Below are positions 42,515-53,747 of a DNA stretch of 64,000 nucleotides, in pieces; the stretch's first letter is position 1; every line of letters starts with the position of its first letter. A program made the translations under genes and the position numbers. The DNA lies in assembly GCF_000725425.1 (NCBI RefSeq), contig NZ_CP006019.1, positions 1,648,480 through 1,712,479 of the forward strand. Direction: 5' to 3'. The notes under the pieces are model-generated. The model saw only the letters and a program-made list of their open reading frames with translations, had not been told where the DNA came from and ran no database searches. Source of the DNA: Palaeococcus pacificus DY20341. Lineage in GTDB: Archaea; Methanobacteriota_B; Thermococci; Thermococcales; Thermococcaceae.

Positions 42515-44503
42515 ATGTTTAAGCCCCACGAGATGGTCAAGCTCGAGGTCATCAGCCTTAACAGGTATAAGGACAAGCTTCTTACGTATCTCCATGAAGA
42601 GGGCGTAGTTGAAATAAGGGAAGTTAAAGTTGATATAGCTCAAAAAGACACTCCAAATGAGTTCTATCGAAAGGCAGCATCATACAGCATAGGCATATCA
42701 AGGCTCGTAGAGTTCTTGGGAGCGTTTAAAAAAGAGGGTAAAGGGGGCATAAAAAGCTTCATATTCCCGGAGCCACTCCCAAAGAATCCATTCAAATACA
42801 CAAGCATTGAAGACCTCGTAAAAGAAGTGGAGAACTTCTTAGAGAAAGCTGAACCTGAGATAAAGAAAGTCGAGCAGAAATTAAACTCAACCACAACCGA
42901 GATTGAGAGAATAAAGACTGACATAAACATTTTAGAGCTCCTCTCAGCCCTCGAAATTGATGTCGCCTATATGAGGGGAACAAAGTTTCTAGAGATTGTT
43001 GCAGGAACTGTGGATAGGGAGAAGTTCTCCCCAATGATCGAAGAGCTCACCAAAACCCTCGAAAAAAGGATAGCCTATGTATCCAAAGAACTAAAAGGAC
43101 AATATCTGGTTGTTGTTGTGGTCTTAAAGCAAGATTATGATAAAGCTAATCCAATTTTGGCAAAGTATTCCTTTGGAAGGATAGAAGTCCCAGAGGGCAA
43201 AGGAACACCAAGAGAGTTAATAAAGGAATATCAATCAAAGCTCAGCGAAAAGGAGAGAGAGCTTGAGGATATAAAGAAAGAAGCACAGGCCATCTCTGAA
43301 AAATACTACGATAAGCTCGTTTTTTACCAAGAGCTGATGGAGAACGAGAGGGAGAAAGCAAACACACTAAGCAATTTAGCTAGAACGAACATGACTTTCG
43401 CTCTGTTTGGATGGACACCGAAGGAAAACGTGGATAAGCTGATTAAGGGCATTAAAGAGGTCACAGAAGGCAAAGTCCACATAAACATCAAAGAGCCTAC
43501 AGAGAAAGAACTCGATGATATTCCAATCAAGCTTAAAAACCCGGGATGGGCAAAGCCCTTTGAGCTGTTAACAGAGATGTTTGGTGTACCCAAATACAAC
43601 GAGTTCGATCCTACACCAATATTAGCATTCACATACTCATTCTTCTTCGGCTTCATGCTAACGGACTTCATGTACGGACTGCTAATAGGTGTAATAGCTG
43701 CCTTACTGGTTAAAGGCCACAAGCATCTCGAAGATGGTACATACCAATTCTCAAAAATCCTCCTTTGGAGTGCAGTGTTCACAATGATCATGGGTGTGGT
43801 GTTCGGGAGCTACTTTGGAGATGCCCTCCAAAAAGTTGGCAACGTGCTTGGCTTTAATGTCCCAATGGCAATAGACGCGATGAGAGGGGCACTCACAGTC
43901 CTCATAATAGCTCTCGTAATCGGTTTAATCCACCTTTTCATAGGATACACCATGGGTTTCATAGTCAAGCTGAGAAACGGAGAAGTAAAATCCGCTTTGA
44001 CGGAACAGCTGTCATGGATGCTCATCATAATCGGTGTATCTCTCTTCGCCATTAGCTTGAACAATCCTGCATTAGCACTCCCAGCCAAGGCGGTGTTTGG
44101 AGTAGGATTCATACTATTCATAATAGCAGAGCTCTCAAATGGAGGACTAGCAGCTCTAATGATAATCTCAGACTTCTTCGGCTTCATAGGAAACTGGCTC
44201 AGCTACGCTCGTTTGATGGCCCTAGCTTTGGCAACCTCAGGAATAGCCATGGTCATTAACATACTCGTCGGAATGATATGGGGAGTTAAGCTTGGCCCAG
44301 TACCCCTAGGGATACTCATAGGCCTCGTGCTCTTCATAGGAGGGCACATATTCTCAACAGCAATAAACGCATTAGGTGCTTTCGTTCACGCTCTCCGTTT
44401 ACACTATGTTGAATTTTTCGGAACGTTTTACTCCGGAGAAGGCAAAAAGTTTGAGCCTTTCAAATCTAAGAGGGAAGTGTCAAAACTCGAGTTAGAACTT
44501 TAA
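42515..44503 (+). CDS. atpI: A-type ATP synthase subunit I (a subunit)
   Basis: A 662-residue stator protein. The N-terminal half (residues 1-340) is cytosolic and largely helical, linking to the peripheral stalks. The C-terminal half has about eight helices, including YVEFFGTFYSGEGKKFEPF at the end and the essential arginine in HALRLHYVEF. It forms the two half-channels for the coupling ion beside the c ring. It starts one base after atpH. Confidence 0.93.
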   Translation: MFKPHEMVKLEVISLNRYKDKLLTYLHEEGVVEIREVKVDIAQKDTPNEFYRKAASYSIGISRLVEFLGAFKKEGKGGIKSFIFPEPLPKNPFKYTSIEDLVKEVENFLEKAEPEIKKVEQKLNSTTTEIERIKTDINILELLSALEIDVAYMRGTKFLEIVAGTVDREKFSPMIEELTKTLEKRIAYVSKELKGQYLVVVVVLKQDYDKANPILAKYSFGRIEVPEGKGTPRELIKEYQSKLSEKERELEDIKKEAQAISEKYYDKLVFYQELMENEREKANTLSNLARTNMTFALFGWTPKENVDKLIKGIKEVTEGKVHINIKEPTEKELDDIPIKLKNPGWAKPFELLTEMFGVPKYNEFDPTPILAFTYSFFFGFMLTDFMYGLLIGVIAALLVKGHKHLEDGTYQFSKILLWSAVFTMIMGVVFGSYFGDALQKVGNVLGFNVPMAIDAMRGALTVLIIALVIGLIHLFIGYTMGFIVKLRNGEVKSALTEQLSWMLIIIGVSLFAISLNNPALALPAKAVFGVGFILFIIAELSNGGLAALMIISDFFGFIGNWLSYARLMALALATSGIAMVINILVGMIWGVKLGPVPLGILIGLVLFIGGHIFSTAINALGAFVHALRLHYVEFFGTFYSGEGKKFEPFKSKREVSKLELEL

Positions 44504-44518
44504 AAGAGGAGGTGTTAG

Positions 44519-45007
<489 letters not shown>

Positions 45008-45049
45008 AGCCACTCCTTAGACTTTAATTAATTTTTAGGAGGAAGGGCA

Positions 45050-45661
45050 ATGGAAGGAGCAAAACTAATCATTGAAGAGATTAACAGAGAAGCAGAGCAA
45101 AAGATCAAGTATCTATTAAACGAAGCAAATGCTCAAGCAGAGCAGATAAAAAAAGAAGCCGAAGAGAGGGCCAAATCAAAAGCAGAGTGGATCATAAGAA
45201 AGGCCCAAACCCAAGCAGAAATCGAGAAGCAGAGAATAATAGCCAATGCCAAGCTCGAAGCAAGAAAAAAGAAGCTCCAAGAGCAAGAAAAACTCATAAA
45301 CGAAGTATTTGAGAGCCTAAAAGAAAAGCTTGCCTCAATGCCTGAGGACGAATACCTTGAGACCCTGAAGCTGCTGATTTTAGACTCCCTCAGAGAGCTC
45401 GAAGTGGAGAGTGTAAAAATAAGCTCAAATGAAAAGACACTTGAGCTCCTAAAATCAAAGAGCAGAGCTGTTAAGACATTCATAACCAAAAATCTGGGCA
45501 AGAAAGTGAACATTGAATTTGGCGAGCCAATAAACACCATCGGTGGAGTACTGGTGAAGAGCGAAGATGGAAGCGTCAGAGTTGACAACACCTTTGAGGC
45601 AAGAATCGAGAGAATGAAAAGTGAGCTTAGGGCTAAAATTGCAAAAGCCATCTTTGGGTGA
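45050..45661 (+). CDS. atpE: A-type ATP synthase subunit E
   Basis: A 203-residue peripheral stalk subunit: an N-terminal coiled coil (residues 1-95) rich in Glu, Lys and Ala and a C-terminal globular domain ending in IGGVLVKSEDGSVRVDNTF, the part that grips subunit B at the top of the head. GGAGGAAGG precedes the ATG. Confidence 0.93.
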   Translation: MEGAKLIIEEINREAEQKIKYLLNEANAQAEQIKKEAEERAKSKAEWIIRKAQTQAEIEKQRIIANAKLEARKKKLQEQEKLINEVFESLKEKLASMPEDEYLETLKLLILDSLRELEVESVKISSNEKTLELLKSKSRAVKTFITKNLGKKVNIEFGEPINTIGGVLVKSEDGSVRVDNTFEARIERMKSELRAKIAKAIFG

Positions 45662-46779
45662 TGGGAGTGGAAGTAAACACTATAACAGCACTCTTAGACA
45701 CAACCCTTGCTGTTATATTCACTTGGGTAGGCTATAAAACGGGCTCCATACTCTGGAAGTATACTCCATATTCCTATCCAAACGCAAGAATCCAAGCTAT
45801 GGAAGCTAGGCTCTTTAATGAGCAGAAGTTCTCAGAGCTTGCCGAAGCAAAAACCTTAAACAACTTCGTCATGAGCCTCGAAGACAGCGATTACAAGCCT
45901 TACTTGGGCAAAATTGAAAATTACAGCGCTGAAGCTATAGATAGAGCCCTCAACGAAGCTTTAGCTGATATTTATACGCTAATGACCAAAATCCTCCCAA
46001 AAAGGGTTAACGGGTTGTTTAAGCTCCTATTAGAAGAGTGGGACGTTAGAAATGTATCCGCTGTCGTTAAGGCAAAGCTGAGTGGAGAGGTTGCTAGGGA
46101 CTATATAATCGAGATCGGAACAATTGTGGAAAAAGTAAAAGCAATAGCCGAAGCAAAGACAATGGAAGAAATACTGGTAATCCTTGAGGGTACCGAGTAT
46201 GAAGAGGTCTACCAAAGGCTTCTCTTAAATGAGATAAGCTTAGAGGAGTTCGAAACTGAACTCTACAAGATCTACTATGCCAAGCTCCTAAACTACGCAA
46301 AGAGCAAAAAAGGAGAAGAGAAGAAAATCATAGAAGAGTTCCTTAAGCTCAAGATAGACAAGCTCAACTTGCTCACCATACTAAGGGCTAAGCTCCACAA
46401 GATGAGCGCGGAGAAGATTAGACCAATGATAATTCCCGGAGGAAGCTTGAACCAGAGGGTTATCGAAACACTCCTAAACGTTGAAGACGTTAGCATGGCG
46501 TTAGCGGAGCTCGACTCTACGAAGTATTCAGCTGTAATTAGGGAACAAAGGGAGGCTTTAGAAAAAGGAGACCTAAGCAGCTTAGAAAGAGCCTTTGATA
46601 AGTTCATCCAAGAGAAGACTGCCGAAATGACACGCTTCTATCCACTGAGCGTTGCAATTCCTTTGAACTACATACTGCTAAAGGAGAGGGAAATCAGAAA
46701 GCTCAAAGCAATAGCAAAGCTAATTGAGGATAAAGTCAAGCCAGAGAAGATAAAAGCTATCGTGGGTGAGGCGCTATGA
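45661..46779 (+). CDS. atpC: A-type ATP synthase subunit C
   Basis: About 372 residues, helical, funnel-shaped relative of V-ATPase subunit d that seats the central stalk on the c ring. [14 protein letters not shown] near the N-terminus and [19 protein letters not shown] near the end are typical. Its ATG shares a base with the atpE stop (TGATG), so translation is coupled. Confidence 0.92.
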   Translation: MGVEVNTITALLDTTLAVIFTWVGYKTGSILWKYTPYSYPNARIQAMEARLFNEQKFSELAEAKTLNNFVMSLEDSDYKPYLGKIENYSAEAIDRALNEALADIYTLMTKILPKRVNGLFKLLLEEWDVRNVSAVVKAKLSGEVARDYIIEIGTIVEKVKAIAEAKTMEEILVILEGTEYEEVYQRLLLNEISLEEFETELYKIYYAKLLNYAKSKKGEEKKIIEEFLKLKIDKLNLLTILRAKLHKMSAEKIRPMIIPGGSLNQRVIETLLNVEDVSMALAELDSTKYSAVIREQREALEKGDLSSLERAFDKFIQEKTAEMTRFYPLSVAIPLNYILLKEREIRKLKAIAKLIEDKVKPEKIKAIVGEAL

Positions 46780-47084
46780 AGATAGTCCTAATGGGCGATA
46801 GCGACACGGTTTTAGGCTTTAAGCTCGCAGGAGTTCATGAAGCTTACTCCTTTGAAGAGACCTCATTAGAGACGGAAAGGGCAAAAAATAAGTTGAAAGA
46901 ACTCATCGAGAGGGGTGACGTTGGGATTATATTGATAACCGAGAGATTGGCTGAGAGAGTTGGTGTCCCAGAAGTCACGTTTCCAATCATCCTTCAAATT
47001 CCCGACAAGTTTGGCTCCTTATTTGGTGAAGATCAACTTAAGGAAATCGTTAGAAGAGCAATAGGTGTTGAGATAAAGAGGTGA
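46776..47084 (+). CDS. atpF: A-type ATP synthase subunit F
   Basis: A 102-residue alpha/beta protein of the central stalk. [15 protein letters not shown] at the start and [14 protein letters not shown] near the end are hallmarks. It overlaps atpC by four bases and ends just before the atpA ribosome site. Confidence 0.93.
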   Translation: MKIVLMGDSDTVLGFKLAGVHEAYSFEETSLETERAKNKLKELIERGDVGIILITERLAERVGVPEVTFPIILQIPDKFGSLFGEDQLKEIVRRAIGVEIKR

Positions 47085-47089
47085 AGGAA

Positions 47090-48847
47090 ATGGGAAAGAT
47101 AATTAGGGTTACCGGTCCACTGGTAGTTGCCGACGAAATGAGAGGCTCAAGGATGTATGAAGTTGTTAGAGTAGGTGAAATGGGGCTCATTGGAGAAATC
47201 ATTCGTTTAGAAGGAGATAAGGCAGTTATTCAAGTTTATGAGGAAACTGCAGGTCTTAGGCCAGGAGAGCCCGTTATTGGAACTCAAGCATCACTCAGCG
47301 TAGAGCTGGGCCCAGGTCTGCTAACTTCAATTTACGATGGTATCCAAAGGCCATTAGAGGCGCTTAGGGAGCAAAGTGGAGACTTCATAGCCAGAGGTCT
47401 AACCGCCCCAGCTTTGCCGAGAGATAAGAAGTGGCATTTCACTCCAAAAGCTAAAGTTGGAGATAAAGTTGTTAGCGGTGATATATTGGGTGTTGTTCCA
47501 GAGACGAGCTTAATAGAGCACAAGATTATGGTTCCTCCCCATGTCGAGGGAGAAATAGTCGAGATCGTGGAAGAGGGAGAGTACACCATCGAAGAGGTCA
47601 TTGCAAAGGTAAAGACTCCAAGCGGGGAAATAAAAGAAATCAAGATGTATCAAAAGTGGCCCGTTAGGCAAAAGAGGCCATACAAAGAAAAGCTTCCACC
47701 AGAGGTTCCACTCATCACAGGGCAGAGAATAGTTGACACGTTCTTCCCACAAGCAAAAGGTGGAACAGCTGCAATTCCAGGACCATTCGGAAGTGGAAAG
47801 ACAGTTACACAGCACCAATTGGCTAAGTGGAGTGACGCTCAAGTTGTCGTTTACATCGGTTGTGGTGAGCGCGGTAACGAGATGACCGACGTTCTTGAAG
47901 AGTTCCCCAAACTCAAGGATCCAAGAAGTGGAAAGCCCTTGATGGAGAGAACCGTACTTATAGCAAACACATCAAACATGCCTGTTGCTGCAAGAGAGGC
48001 TTCAATTTACACTGGAATTACTATAGCCGAATACTTTAGGGATATGGGATACGACGTCGCTTTGATGGCCGACTCAACTTCAAGATGGGCCGAAGCTTTG
48101 AGAGAAATTTCCGGTCGTCTCGAGGAGATGCCTGGTGAGGAAGGTTATCCCGCCTATCTGGCCTCAAAAGTCGCTGAGTTCTATGAGAGAGCTGGAAGAG
48201 TAAAGACATTGGGAAGCGACGATAGAATTGGAAGTGTAAGCGTTATAGGTGCAGTCTCACCACCGGGTGGAGATTTCTCAGAACCAGTTGTCCAAAACAC
48301 GCTTAGAGTAGTCAAAGTCTTTTGGGCCCTTGATGCTGACTTAGCAAGGAGGAGGCACTTCCCAGCTATCAACTGGCTTACAAGCTACTCCCTTTATGCA
48401 GATGCTGTCAAAAATTGGTGGCACAACAACGTTGACCCAGAGTGGAGGGAAATGAGGAACAGGACTATGGAGTTGCTCCAAAAAGAATCCGAACTACAAG
48501 AAATTGTTAGAATCGTAGGTCCAGATGCTCTGCCCGATAGGGAGAAGGCGGTTCTCCTAGTTGCAAGAATGATTAGGGAAGACTACCTACAGCAAGATGC
48601 CTTCCACGAAGTTGACACATACTGCTCACCTCAAAAGCAAGTGACAATGCTTAGAACACTCTTGAACTTCTACGACTACACAATGCAGGCTGTTAATAGC
48701 GGAGTCCCAGTTGAAGAGATTGCAAAGCTTCCTGTAAGGGAGAAGATAGGTAGAATGAAGTATGAGGCAAAAGTAGAGAACATTGCAAAGCTCATAGATG
48801 AAACAAGAGAGCAGTTTGAAGAGCTCTTTAAGAAGTATGGAGCGTGA
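47090..48847 (+). CDS. atpA: A-type ATP synthase catalytic subunit A
   Basis: About 585 residues. The P-loop [16 protein letters not shown], the catalytic [13 protein letters not shown] and the arginine-bearing [18 protein letters not shown] are intact. The non-homologous region (about residues 110-200) marks it as an A/V-type A subunit. The P-loop, where Pyrococcus species carry an intein, is uninterrupted here. The ATG at 47090 follows GAGGTGAAGG; the GTG at 47081 is part of that site. Confidence 0.95.
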   Translation: MGKIIRVTGPLVVADEMRGSRMYEVVRVGEMGLIGEIIRLEGDKAVIQVYEETAGLRPGEPVIGTQASLSVELGPGLLTSIYDGIQRPLEALREQSGDFIARGLTAPALPRDKKWHFTPKAKVGDKVVSGDILGVVPETSLIEHKIMVPPHVEGEIVEIVEEGEYTIEEVIAKVKTPSGEIKEIKMYQKWPVRQKRPYKEKLPPEVPLITGQRIVDTFFPQAKGGTAAIPGPFGSGKTVTQHQLAKWSDAQVVVYIGCGERGNEMTDVLEEFPKLKDPRSGKPLMERTVLIANTSNMPVAAREASIYTGITIAEYFRDMGYDVALMADSTSRWAEALREISGRLEEMPGEEGYPAYLASKVAEFYERAGRVKTLGSDDRIGSVSVIGAVSPPGGDFSEPVVQNTLRVVKVFWALDADLARRRHFPAINWLTSYSLYADAVKNWWHNNVDPEWREMRNRTMELLQKESELQEIVRIVGPDALPDREKAVLLVARMIREDYLQQDAFHEVDTYCSPQKQVTMLRTLLNFYDYTMQAVNSGVPVEEIAKLPVREKIGRMKYEAKVENIAKLIDETREQFEELFKKYGA

Positions 48848-48852
48848 GAAAG

Positions 48853-50241
48853 ATGGTCGGAAAGGAATACTCCACAATTAGCAAGATTTACGGTCCCCTT
48901 ATGATCGTCCAAGGTGTTAAAGGAGTAGCTTATGGTGAGGTCGTAGAGATAGAAGTGGAAGGTGGAGAAAAGAGAAAGGGACAGGTACTCGAAGCAAGGG
49001 AAGACCTCGCTATCGTGCAGGTTTTCGAAGGAACAAGAGATTTGGACGTTAAGACCACAAGAGTAAGGTTCACCGGTGAGACCCTTAAAGTCCCAGTCTC
49101 TTTGGACATGCTTGGAAGGATATTCAACGGTATTGGAAAGCCAATAGACGGTGGCCCAGAGATTATCCCCGAGGATAGGAGAGACATCCACGGTGCTCCA
49201 TTAAACCCAGTTGCAAGGGCTTATCCAAGGGACTTTATCCAAACAGGTGTCTCAGCTATAGATGGAATGAACACTCTAATTAGAGGCCAAAAGCTCCCAA
49301 TATTCAGCGGTTCAGGTTTGCCCCACAACATGCTCGCAGCTCAAATAGCTAGGCAGGCTAAAGTTTTAGGTGAGGAAGAGCAGTTCGCTGTCGTCTTCGC
49401 AGCAATGGGTATCACATATGAAGAGGCAAACTTCTTCAAAAAGAGCTTCGAAGAGACAGGAGCTATTGAAAGAGCTGTGTTGTTCCTCAACTTAGCTGAT
49501 GACCCAGCTATCGAGCGTATAATTACTCCAAGAATGGCCCTCACAGTTGCTGAATACTTGGCTTTTGATCACGACATGCAAGTCTTAGTTATCCTAACGG
49601 ATATGACCAACTACTGTGAGGCTTTGCGTGAAATTTCAGCAGCTAGAGAAGAGGTTCCCGGTAGGAGAGGTTATCCAGGTTACCTCTACACCGACTTGGC
49701 CACAATCTATGAGAGGGCAGGTAGAGTTAAGGGGAAGAAAGGAAGCATTACCCAAATGCCCATCCTAACGATGCCCGACGACGATATTACTCACCCAATT
49801 CCAGACTTGACAGGTTACATTACAGAGGGACAGATAGTTTTGAGCAGAGATTTGCACAGAAAAGGAATTTACCCACCAATTGATGTGTTGCCTTCACTCT
49901 CAAGATTGATGAAGGACGGTATTGGTAAGGGAATGACTAGAGACGATCACCCACAATGGAGCCAACAGTTATATGCAGCCTACGCCGAAGGTAGAAGCTT
50001 GAGAGACTTAGTTGCTGTCGTTGGTGAGGAGGCACTTTCAGAGACAGATAGGCTCTACCTCAAGTTCGCCGACCGCTTTGAGAGGGAGTTTATAGCTCAA
50101 GGATACGATGAAGACAGAAGCATCTTCGAAACGCTCGACCTCGGTTGGGAGCTCTTGGCAATGCTTCCAGAGGCCGAGCTCAAGAGAGTTGAACCAAAGT
50201 ACATCCAGAAGTACCACCCCAAGTACAAGAAGGGCGCTTAG
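48853..50241 (+). CDS. atpB: A-type ATP synthase subunit B
   Basis: About 462 residues, the non-catalytic nucleotide-site subunit that alternates with A in the head. [19 protein letters not shown] opens it, the degenerate P-loop reads [12 protein letters not shown], and [14 protein letters not shown] and [20 protein letters not shown] follow. The ATG at 48853 is preferred to the GTG at 48844. Confidence 0.95.
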   Translation: MVGKEYSTISKIYGPLMIVQGVKGVAYGEVVEIEVEGGEKRKGQVLEAREDLAIVQVFEGTRDLDVKTTRVRFTGETLKVPVSLDMLGRIFNGIGKPIDGGPEIIPEDRRDIHGAPLNPVARAYPRDFIQTGVSAIDGMNTLIRGQKLPIFSGSGLPHNMLAAQIARQAKVLGEEEQFAVVFAAMGITYEEANFFKKSFEETGAIERAVLFLNLADDPAIERIITPRMALTVAEYLAFDHDMQVLVILTDMTNYCEALREISAAREEVPGRRGYPGYLYTDLATIYERAGRVKGKKGSITQMPILTMPDDDITHPIPDLTGYITEGQIVLSRDLHRKGIYPPIDVLPSLSRLMKDGIGKGMTRDDHPQWSQQLYAAYAEGRSLRDLVAVVGEEALSETDRLYLKFADRFEREFIAQGYDEDRSIFETLDLGWELLAMLPEAELKRVEPKYIQKYHPKYKKGA

Positions 50242-50270
50242 CCCTCCTTTAACATTTTGAGGTGATTAAA

Positions 50271-50915
50271 ATGCCAGAGATACTCAAAGTGAAGCCAACG
50301 AGGATGGAGCTGCTGAAGCTCAAAAAGAGGATTAAGTTAGCTGCCAAAGGACACAAGCTTCTCAAAGAAAAGCAGGATGCACTGATCATGGAGTTCTTCA
50401 CTATTTACGATGAAGCCCTAAGCTTGAGGAGAGAGCTAAACCAGAAGATGGAAGAAGCTTTCGAGTCCCTCAGAATGGCTGAAATAGAAGTGAGCGTTAC
50501 AAAGCTCAAAGAGATTGCTTTGGGTGTTAGACCAAATAAAGAAGTCGAAATAAAAAGGAGAAACATCATGGGTGTTCCTGTTCCACTAATAGAAGCCGAA
50601 TCATTTAAGAGAACCCCCGAGGAAAGAGGATATTCCTTCGTGTCCACTTCTCCAAGAGTTGACATCGTTGCTCAAAAGTTTGAGGAAGTTTTAGAGTTAG
50701 CAGTCCGCTTGGCTGAGGTTGAAGAAACTCTGCAAAGGCTCGCAAGGGAAATTGAGAAGACTAAGCGCAGAGTAAACGCTTTAGAGTACATCATAATCCC
50801 AAGGATGGAAGCTACTGTTAAGTTCATCGAGCAGCGCTTGGATGAGATGGAGAGGGAAAACTTCTTCAGGCTCAAGAGGGTTAAAGCCCTTTTGGAGGCA
50901 AGGCAAGAGGATTAG
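50271..50915 (+). CDS. atpD: A-type ATP synthase subunit D
   Basis: About 214 residues forming the long antiparallel coiled coil of the central rotor shaft. [19 protein letters not shown] at the start and [18 protein letters not shown] near residue 165 are conserved. The ATG lies five bases after GAGGTGAT. It ends the ATPase operon. Confidence 0.94.
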   Translation: MPEILKVKPTRMELLKLKKRIKLAAKGHKLLKEKQDALIMEFFTIYDEALSLRRELNQKMEEAFESLRMAEIEVSVTKLKEIALGVRPNKEVEIKRRNIMGVPVPLIEAESFKRTPEERGYSFVSTSPRVDIVAQKFEEVLELAVRLAEVEETLQRLAREIEKTKRRVNALEYIIIPRMEATVKFIEQRLDEMERENFFRLKRVKALLEARQED

Positions 50916-50975
50916 CCTTTTTGTTTTAATATTATTCTGGGCAAACTTTATGAAACCTCACGCCTACTAATTTTG

Positions 50976-51386
50976 ATGCTCATGAAACCTGACGAAGTGC
51001 TGAACAAAGAGCTCTCAAGGATAAATCTTCATCTTCCAAGGCAGCGCAAGAGCTTAGCTCAGCTTTTAAAGGAAGAAGAACCAAAAGTAAAGCTCAAAGA
51101 TGGAAGTGAGCACTATTTCAAAAGAAAAGAGCTCGAATTTTTGGCCTCACTGCTGGATGAGTGGGAGGTCGATAAGCTATACATCCCTATAGTGCTTGAG
51201 ATAACCACAACTTGGCATGGTTACTTCAAGGTTAGGGGAGCTTTAGCTGTTAAGGTAATCGAAAAGCTCCTCGGTACGTATGATATTTTGGAAGAGAAAA
51301 ACGAGCTCACGCTTCCAAGGTATATGCTCCCAAAGATTAGGCGCAAACTCCCGACCACAACCACTTATGCCTTCATCATGGAGTGA
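50976..51386 (+). CDS. DUF61 family protein
   Basis: About 136 residues matching the archaeal DUF61 family: INLHLPRQRKSLAQLLKEE, then ELEFLASLLDEWEVDKLYIPIVLEI-type sequence, and a C-terminal LPRYMLPKIRRKLPTTTTY. The function is unknown. The gene begins 60 bases after atpD with no good ribosome site. Its stop overlaps the ribosome site of the following small membrane gene. Confidence 0.8.
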   Translation: MLMKPDEVLNKELSRINLHLPRQRKSLAQLLKEEEPKVKLKDGSEHYFKRKELEFLASLLDEWEVDKLYIPIVLEITTTWHGYFKVRGALAVKVIEKLLGTYDILEEKNELTLPRYMLPKIRRKLPTTTTYAFIME

Positions 51387-51391
51387 TGGAA

Positions 51392-51664
51392 ATGGAAGAT
51401 GAGAAAATCCTACTCAACTACTTCATGATGACAATTCCCCATGTTACGGTCTTAGCCGGTGCTATCCTAGGCCTCCTCCTTCTAATGAGGATTGAGGTAA
51501 AGCTTGCACTGGGGATTTTTACGCTCCTTTACGGAATTTTTCTAACGATAATTGGAATTATAGTGCGGGAGCAGTTTGGAAAGCTAACCCTTTATCGCTT
51601 AAGCCTCTTTGCATTTATATCCCTCATTGTTATGGGTCTGTTCTTGCTCCTTCCATACATTTGA
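51392..51664 (+). CDS. Small integral membrane protein, function unknown
   Basis: About 90 residues with three hydrophobic helices (about residues 12-30, 36-54 and 65-88). No family recognised. GGAGTGAT at 51380-51387 favours the ATG at 51392 over the ATG at 51386. It is co-transcribed with the DUF61 gene. Confidence 0.65.
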   Translation: MEDEKILLNYFMMTIPHVTVLAGAILGLLLLMRIEVKLALGIFTLLYGIFLTIIGIIVREQFGKLTLYRLSLFAFISLIVMGLFLLLPYI

Positions 51665-51723
51665 ATTTGCTTTTAGCAAACGATTTATAGTTAATCAGCG
51701 AGAAAGAATATTGGTGGGGGAAA

Positions 51724-53343
51724 TTGAAGAAGGCATTGCTGATAGTGCTATTTATGATAATGATGCCCCTAGCATCGGCCCAATTTGGAGAGTTCACAAC
51801 CGAAAACAAGATAATCGTTGTAGCTGGAGATTCCAGCGAAGGTTCCATAATCTTAACAAACGCATTAAACAGCGATTTCAAAGTTGTTTCATTTATAAAG
51901 TTCATAGCTCTCGATGATAACAACAAAGAAGTCCAAGGATTTTCTTTTGAGCTCATACCCGACAAAACGGGTGAATGGAGAAGAAAAGAGAACAAAACCT
52001 TCTACTACAAATTAACCACGAACGAAAGCGTGAATGGCGGGAGCTACACGCTGGAACTGACTTTGTGGGGCTTTACCCAAACGGGAGACCTCTATATAAT
52101 CACCTCAAGAATTCCCGTAGAAGTTATAGAAAAGCCGCTGAAGCTTTTAGACATAGGATCTTATGTTGAAGGAAAGCCACAAAATATAAGCTACGTCCTA
52201 AACGGGGAAACTATAGTTGCCTATGCCCACATCAAAAACTTCAAGAGCTCCCCAGTAATGATAAACGCTACAGCTCAGCTGCTAAAGGGAGACAAAATTA
52301 TAATGGAGAACAAAAAAACGTTTAACGTAAGCGGAAACAACTACCTGGTGAAAAATGAGCTAAAAATCCCATATAATCTCCCCGAAGGAGAATACAAGGT
52401 CAGGTATATTCTCTCATACCCCGAAGAGACATTCACTTTTTCAAAGGACTATTTCGTAACATTTGGAGTTAAGATCTCTTCCATATCCCTAGAGGCTAAG
52501 AACATTCTTGAAGGAGAGAATAACGAAGTTTACATCGACGTAATCTCCGATAGAAACCTCAACGCGGAGATAGCATTGGAGCTCTTTGACAGCAATGAAA
52601 GCCTGCTGACATCTATTAAAAACAACGTAAAAATAGCTCAGGGGAGCAACAGGTTCACATTCAATGTTCCCGCCCCAATCCCCGGAAAAATAAAAGTTAA
52701 GGCAACTTTAAGTTATGGCGATGTTGTTTTAGGAGAAGCGGAGGATGAATTTCTCTCCATAGCCTTCCCAAGCATCGAAAATATCACAATAGTAACCCAC
52801 GATGATGTTGCTATAGCTAAGCTTGAAATAGTTAACCCGAACAATTTTGAGATAGCATCAAAAGTTATGTACTCGTTCTACGTTGGGGACAGCGTTTTAA
52901 AGAGGGAAAAACTGGAGTTACAGTTAAAAAAAGGCACAAATGAGATTGAAATAATTCTCAAAGTGCCTCTGGGTGAGGTAATTAACTACGAGATTTACCT
53001 TGAAGAACTCGGGAAGAGAACACAAAAAACCGGAAGCTTTAAGATTGAACTCCCCCCGAGCACGACTACCACAACCACAGTAGAGCCCACTACATCGAGC
53101 ACAGCAGCAAACACTACAACAACACACATTGGAGATAATGAGGAAAATAACACCGGAAAAGCCGTACTTGTGGTGCTGCTCATCACAATCGTTTTAATTG
53201 CGGCATATATTATGTACTCCCCTAAAGAGAGTAAGAAGAGGAAGAGGCCGAAACCGAAGAGGAAATCACCTTTAGGAAGGTTTAAGAGGCCAAAGATACC
53301 CAAATTTAGGGAGTTTAAGAACATTCCAAAGAAAAAGAGCTAA
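51724..53343 (+). CDS. Surface-anchored beta-sandwich protein with Thr-rich stalk
   Basis: A 539-residue exported protein. The signal peptide (KKALLIVLFMIMMPLASAQ) is cut after about residue 20. Four or so Ig-like beta domains follow (about 25-430). Then comes a Thr/Ser stalk (PPSTTTTTTVEPTTSSTAAN), a likely O-glycosylation site, a single membrane helix (about 480-500) and a very basic cytoplasmic tail (KESKKRKRPKPKRKSPLG onward). The beta domains resemble NEW1/COG1361-type S-layer modules. The TTG start lies after GGTGGGGG. Its ligand is unknown. Confidence 0.75.
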   Translation: MKKALLIVLFMIMMPLASAQFGEFTTENKIIVVAGDSSEGSIILTNALNSDFKVVSFIKFIALDDNNKEVQGFSFELIPDKTGEWRRKENKTFYYKLTTNESVNGGSYTLELTLWGFTQTGDLYIITSRIPVEVIEKPLKLLDIGSYVEGKPQNISYVLNGETIVAYAHIKNFKSSPVMINATAQLLKGDKIIMENKKTFNVSGNNYLVKNELKIPYNLPEGEYKVRYILSYPEETFTFSKDYFVTFGVKISSISLEAKNILEGENNEVYIDVISDRNLNAEIALELFDSNESLLTSIKNNVKIAQGSNRFTFNVPAPIPGKIKVKATLSYGDVVLGEAEDEFLSIAFPSIENITIVTHDDVAIAKLEIVNPNNFEIASKVMYSFYVGDSVLKREKLELQLKKGTNEIEIILKVPLGEVINYEIYLEELGKRTQKTGSFKIELPPSTTTTTTVEPTTSSTAANTTTTHIGDNEENNTGKAVLVVLLITIVLIAAYIMYSPKESKKRKRPKPKRKSPLGRFKRPKIPKFREFKNIPKKKS

Positions 53344-53374
53344 GGTTTTTAACCTCCAAGGTTGAGTTATAATT

Positions 53375-53692
53375 GGCGAGAGGGCTGGGGCTTTCCGCAA
53401 GGAGGAAGTTCCGCCCACCTCACCGGGGCCGCGGTGCCGCAAGGCACCTCCCGAGAGGGAGGGCAACGGAGCAGAAACGACACGTCCCCACAAAAATGTG
53501 AATGAAGGCGGCGAAGGCCTTCGGCAACGAAGGCCGAGCTAACCCGCAGACGATTTGTGGGGGATCGGTGAAACGGCCGTCCCGTGGGGTGCAAGGCCGA
53601 GAAAGGGGCAATGAAGTCCCGGTGCGAGCCCCGTGGTAGGCCGCTTAGTCGAATGCCCCTGAATACAGAAGGCGGGCTATAGCCCTCTCGCC
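53375..53692 (+). ncRNA. rnpB: RNase P RNA, archaeal type A
   Basis: The 12-base P1 helix is perfect: GGCGAGAGGGCT (53375-53386) with AGCCCTCTCGCC (53681-53692). Between them lie the conserved GGAAGTTCCGCCC (CR-I), GAGGGAGGGCAACGGAGCAG (part of CR-II/III), CAGAAACG, and near the 3' end ACAGAAGGCGGGCTATAG (CR-V). The RNA is the catalytic core of RNase P, which trims tRNA 5' leaders. It is strongly GC-rich, as for stable RNAs in hyperthermophiles, and is followed by a short T run (53697-53700). A weak TATA-like TTTTTAA lies at about 53346-53352. Confidence 0.95.
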
Positions 53693-53747
53693 TAACTTTT
53701 CCACACAATATTTTTAGCAAGTTTAGAGAACTTATTTTGGTGAGCTT

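Noticed and set aside
47090-48847. Possible intein in atpA, as found in Pyrococcus
   Set aside because: The P-loop and flanking sequence are continuous and the protein has normal length.
53367-53720. Long minus-strand reading frames opposite the RNase P RNA
   Set aside because: They arise from the GC-rich structural RNA; the perfect P1 helix and conserved regions identify the RNA and there is no ribosome site for a protein.
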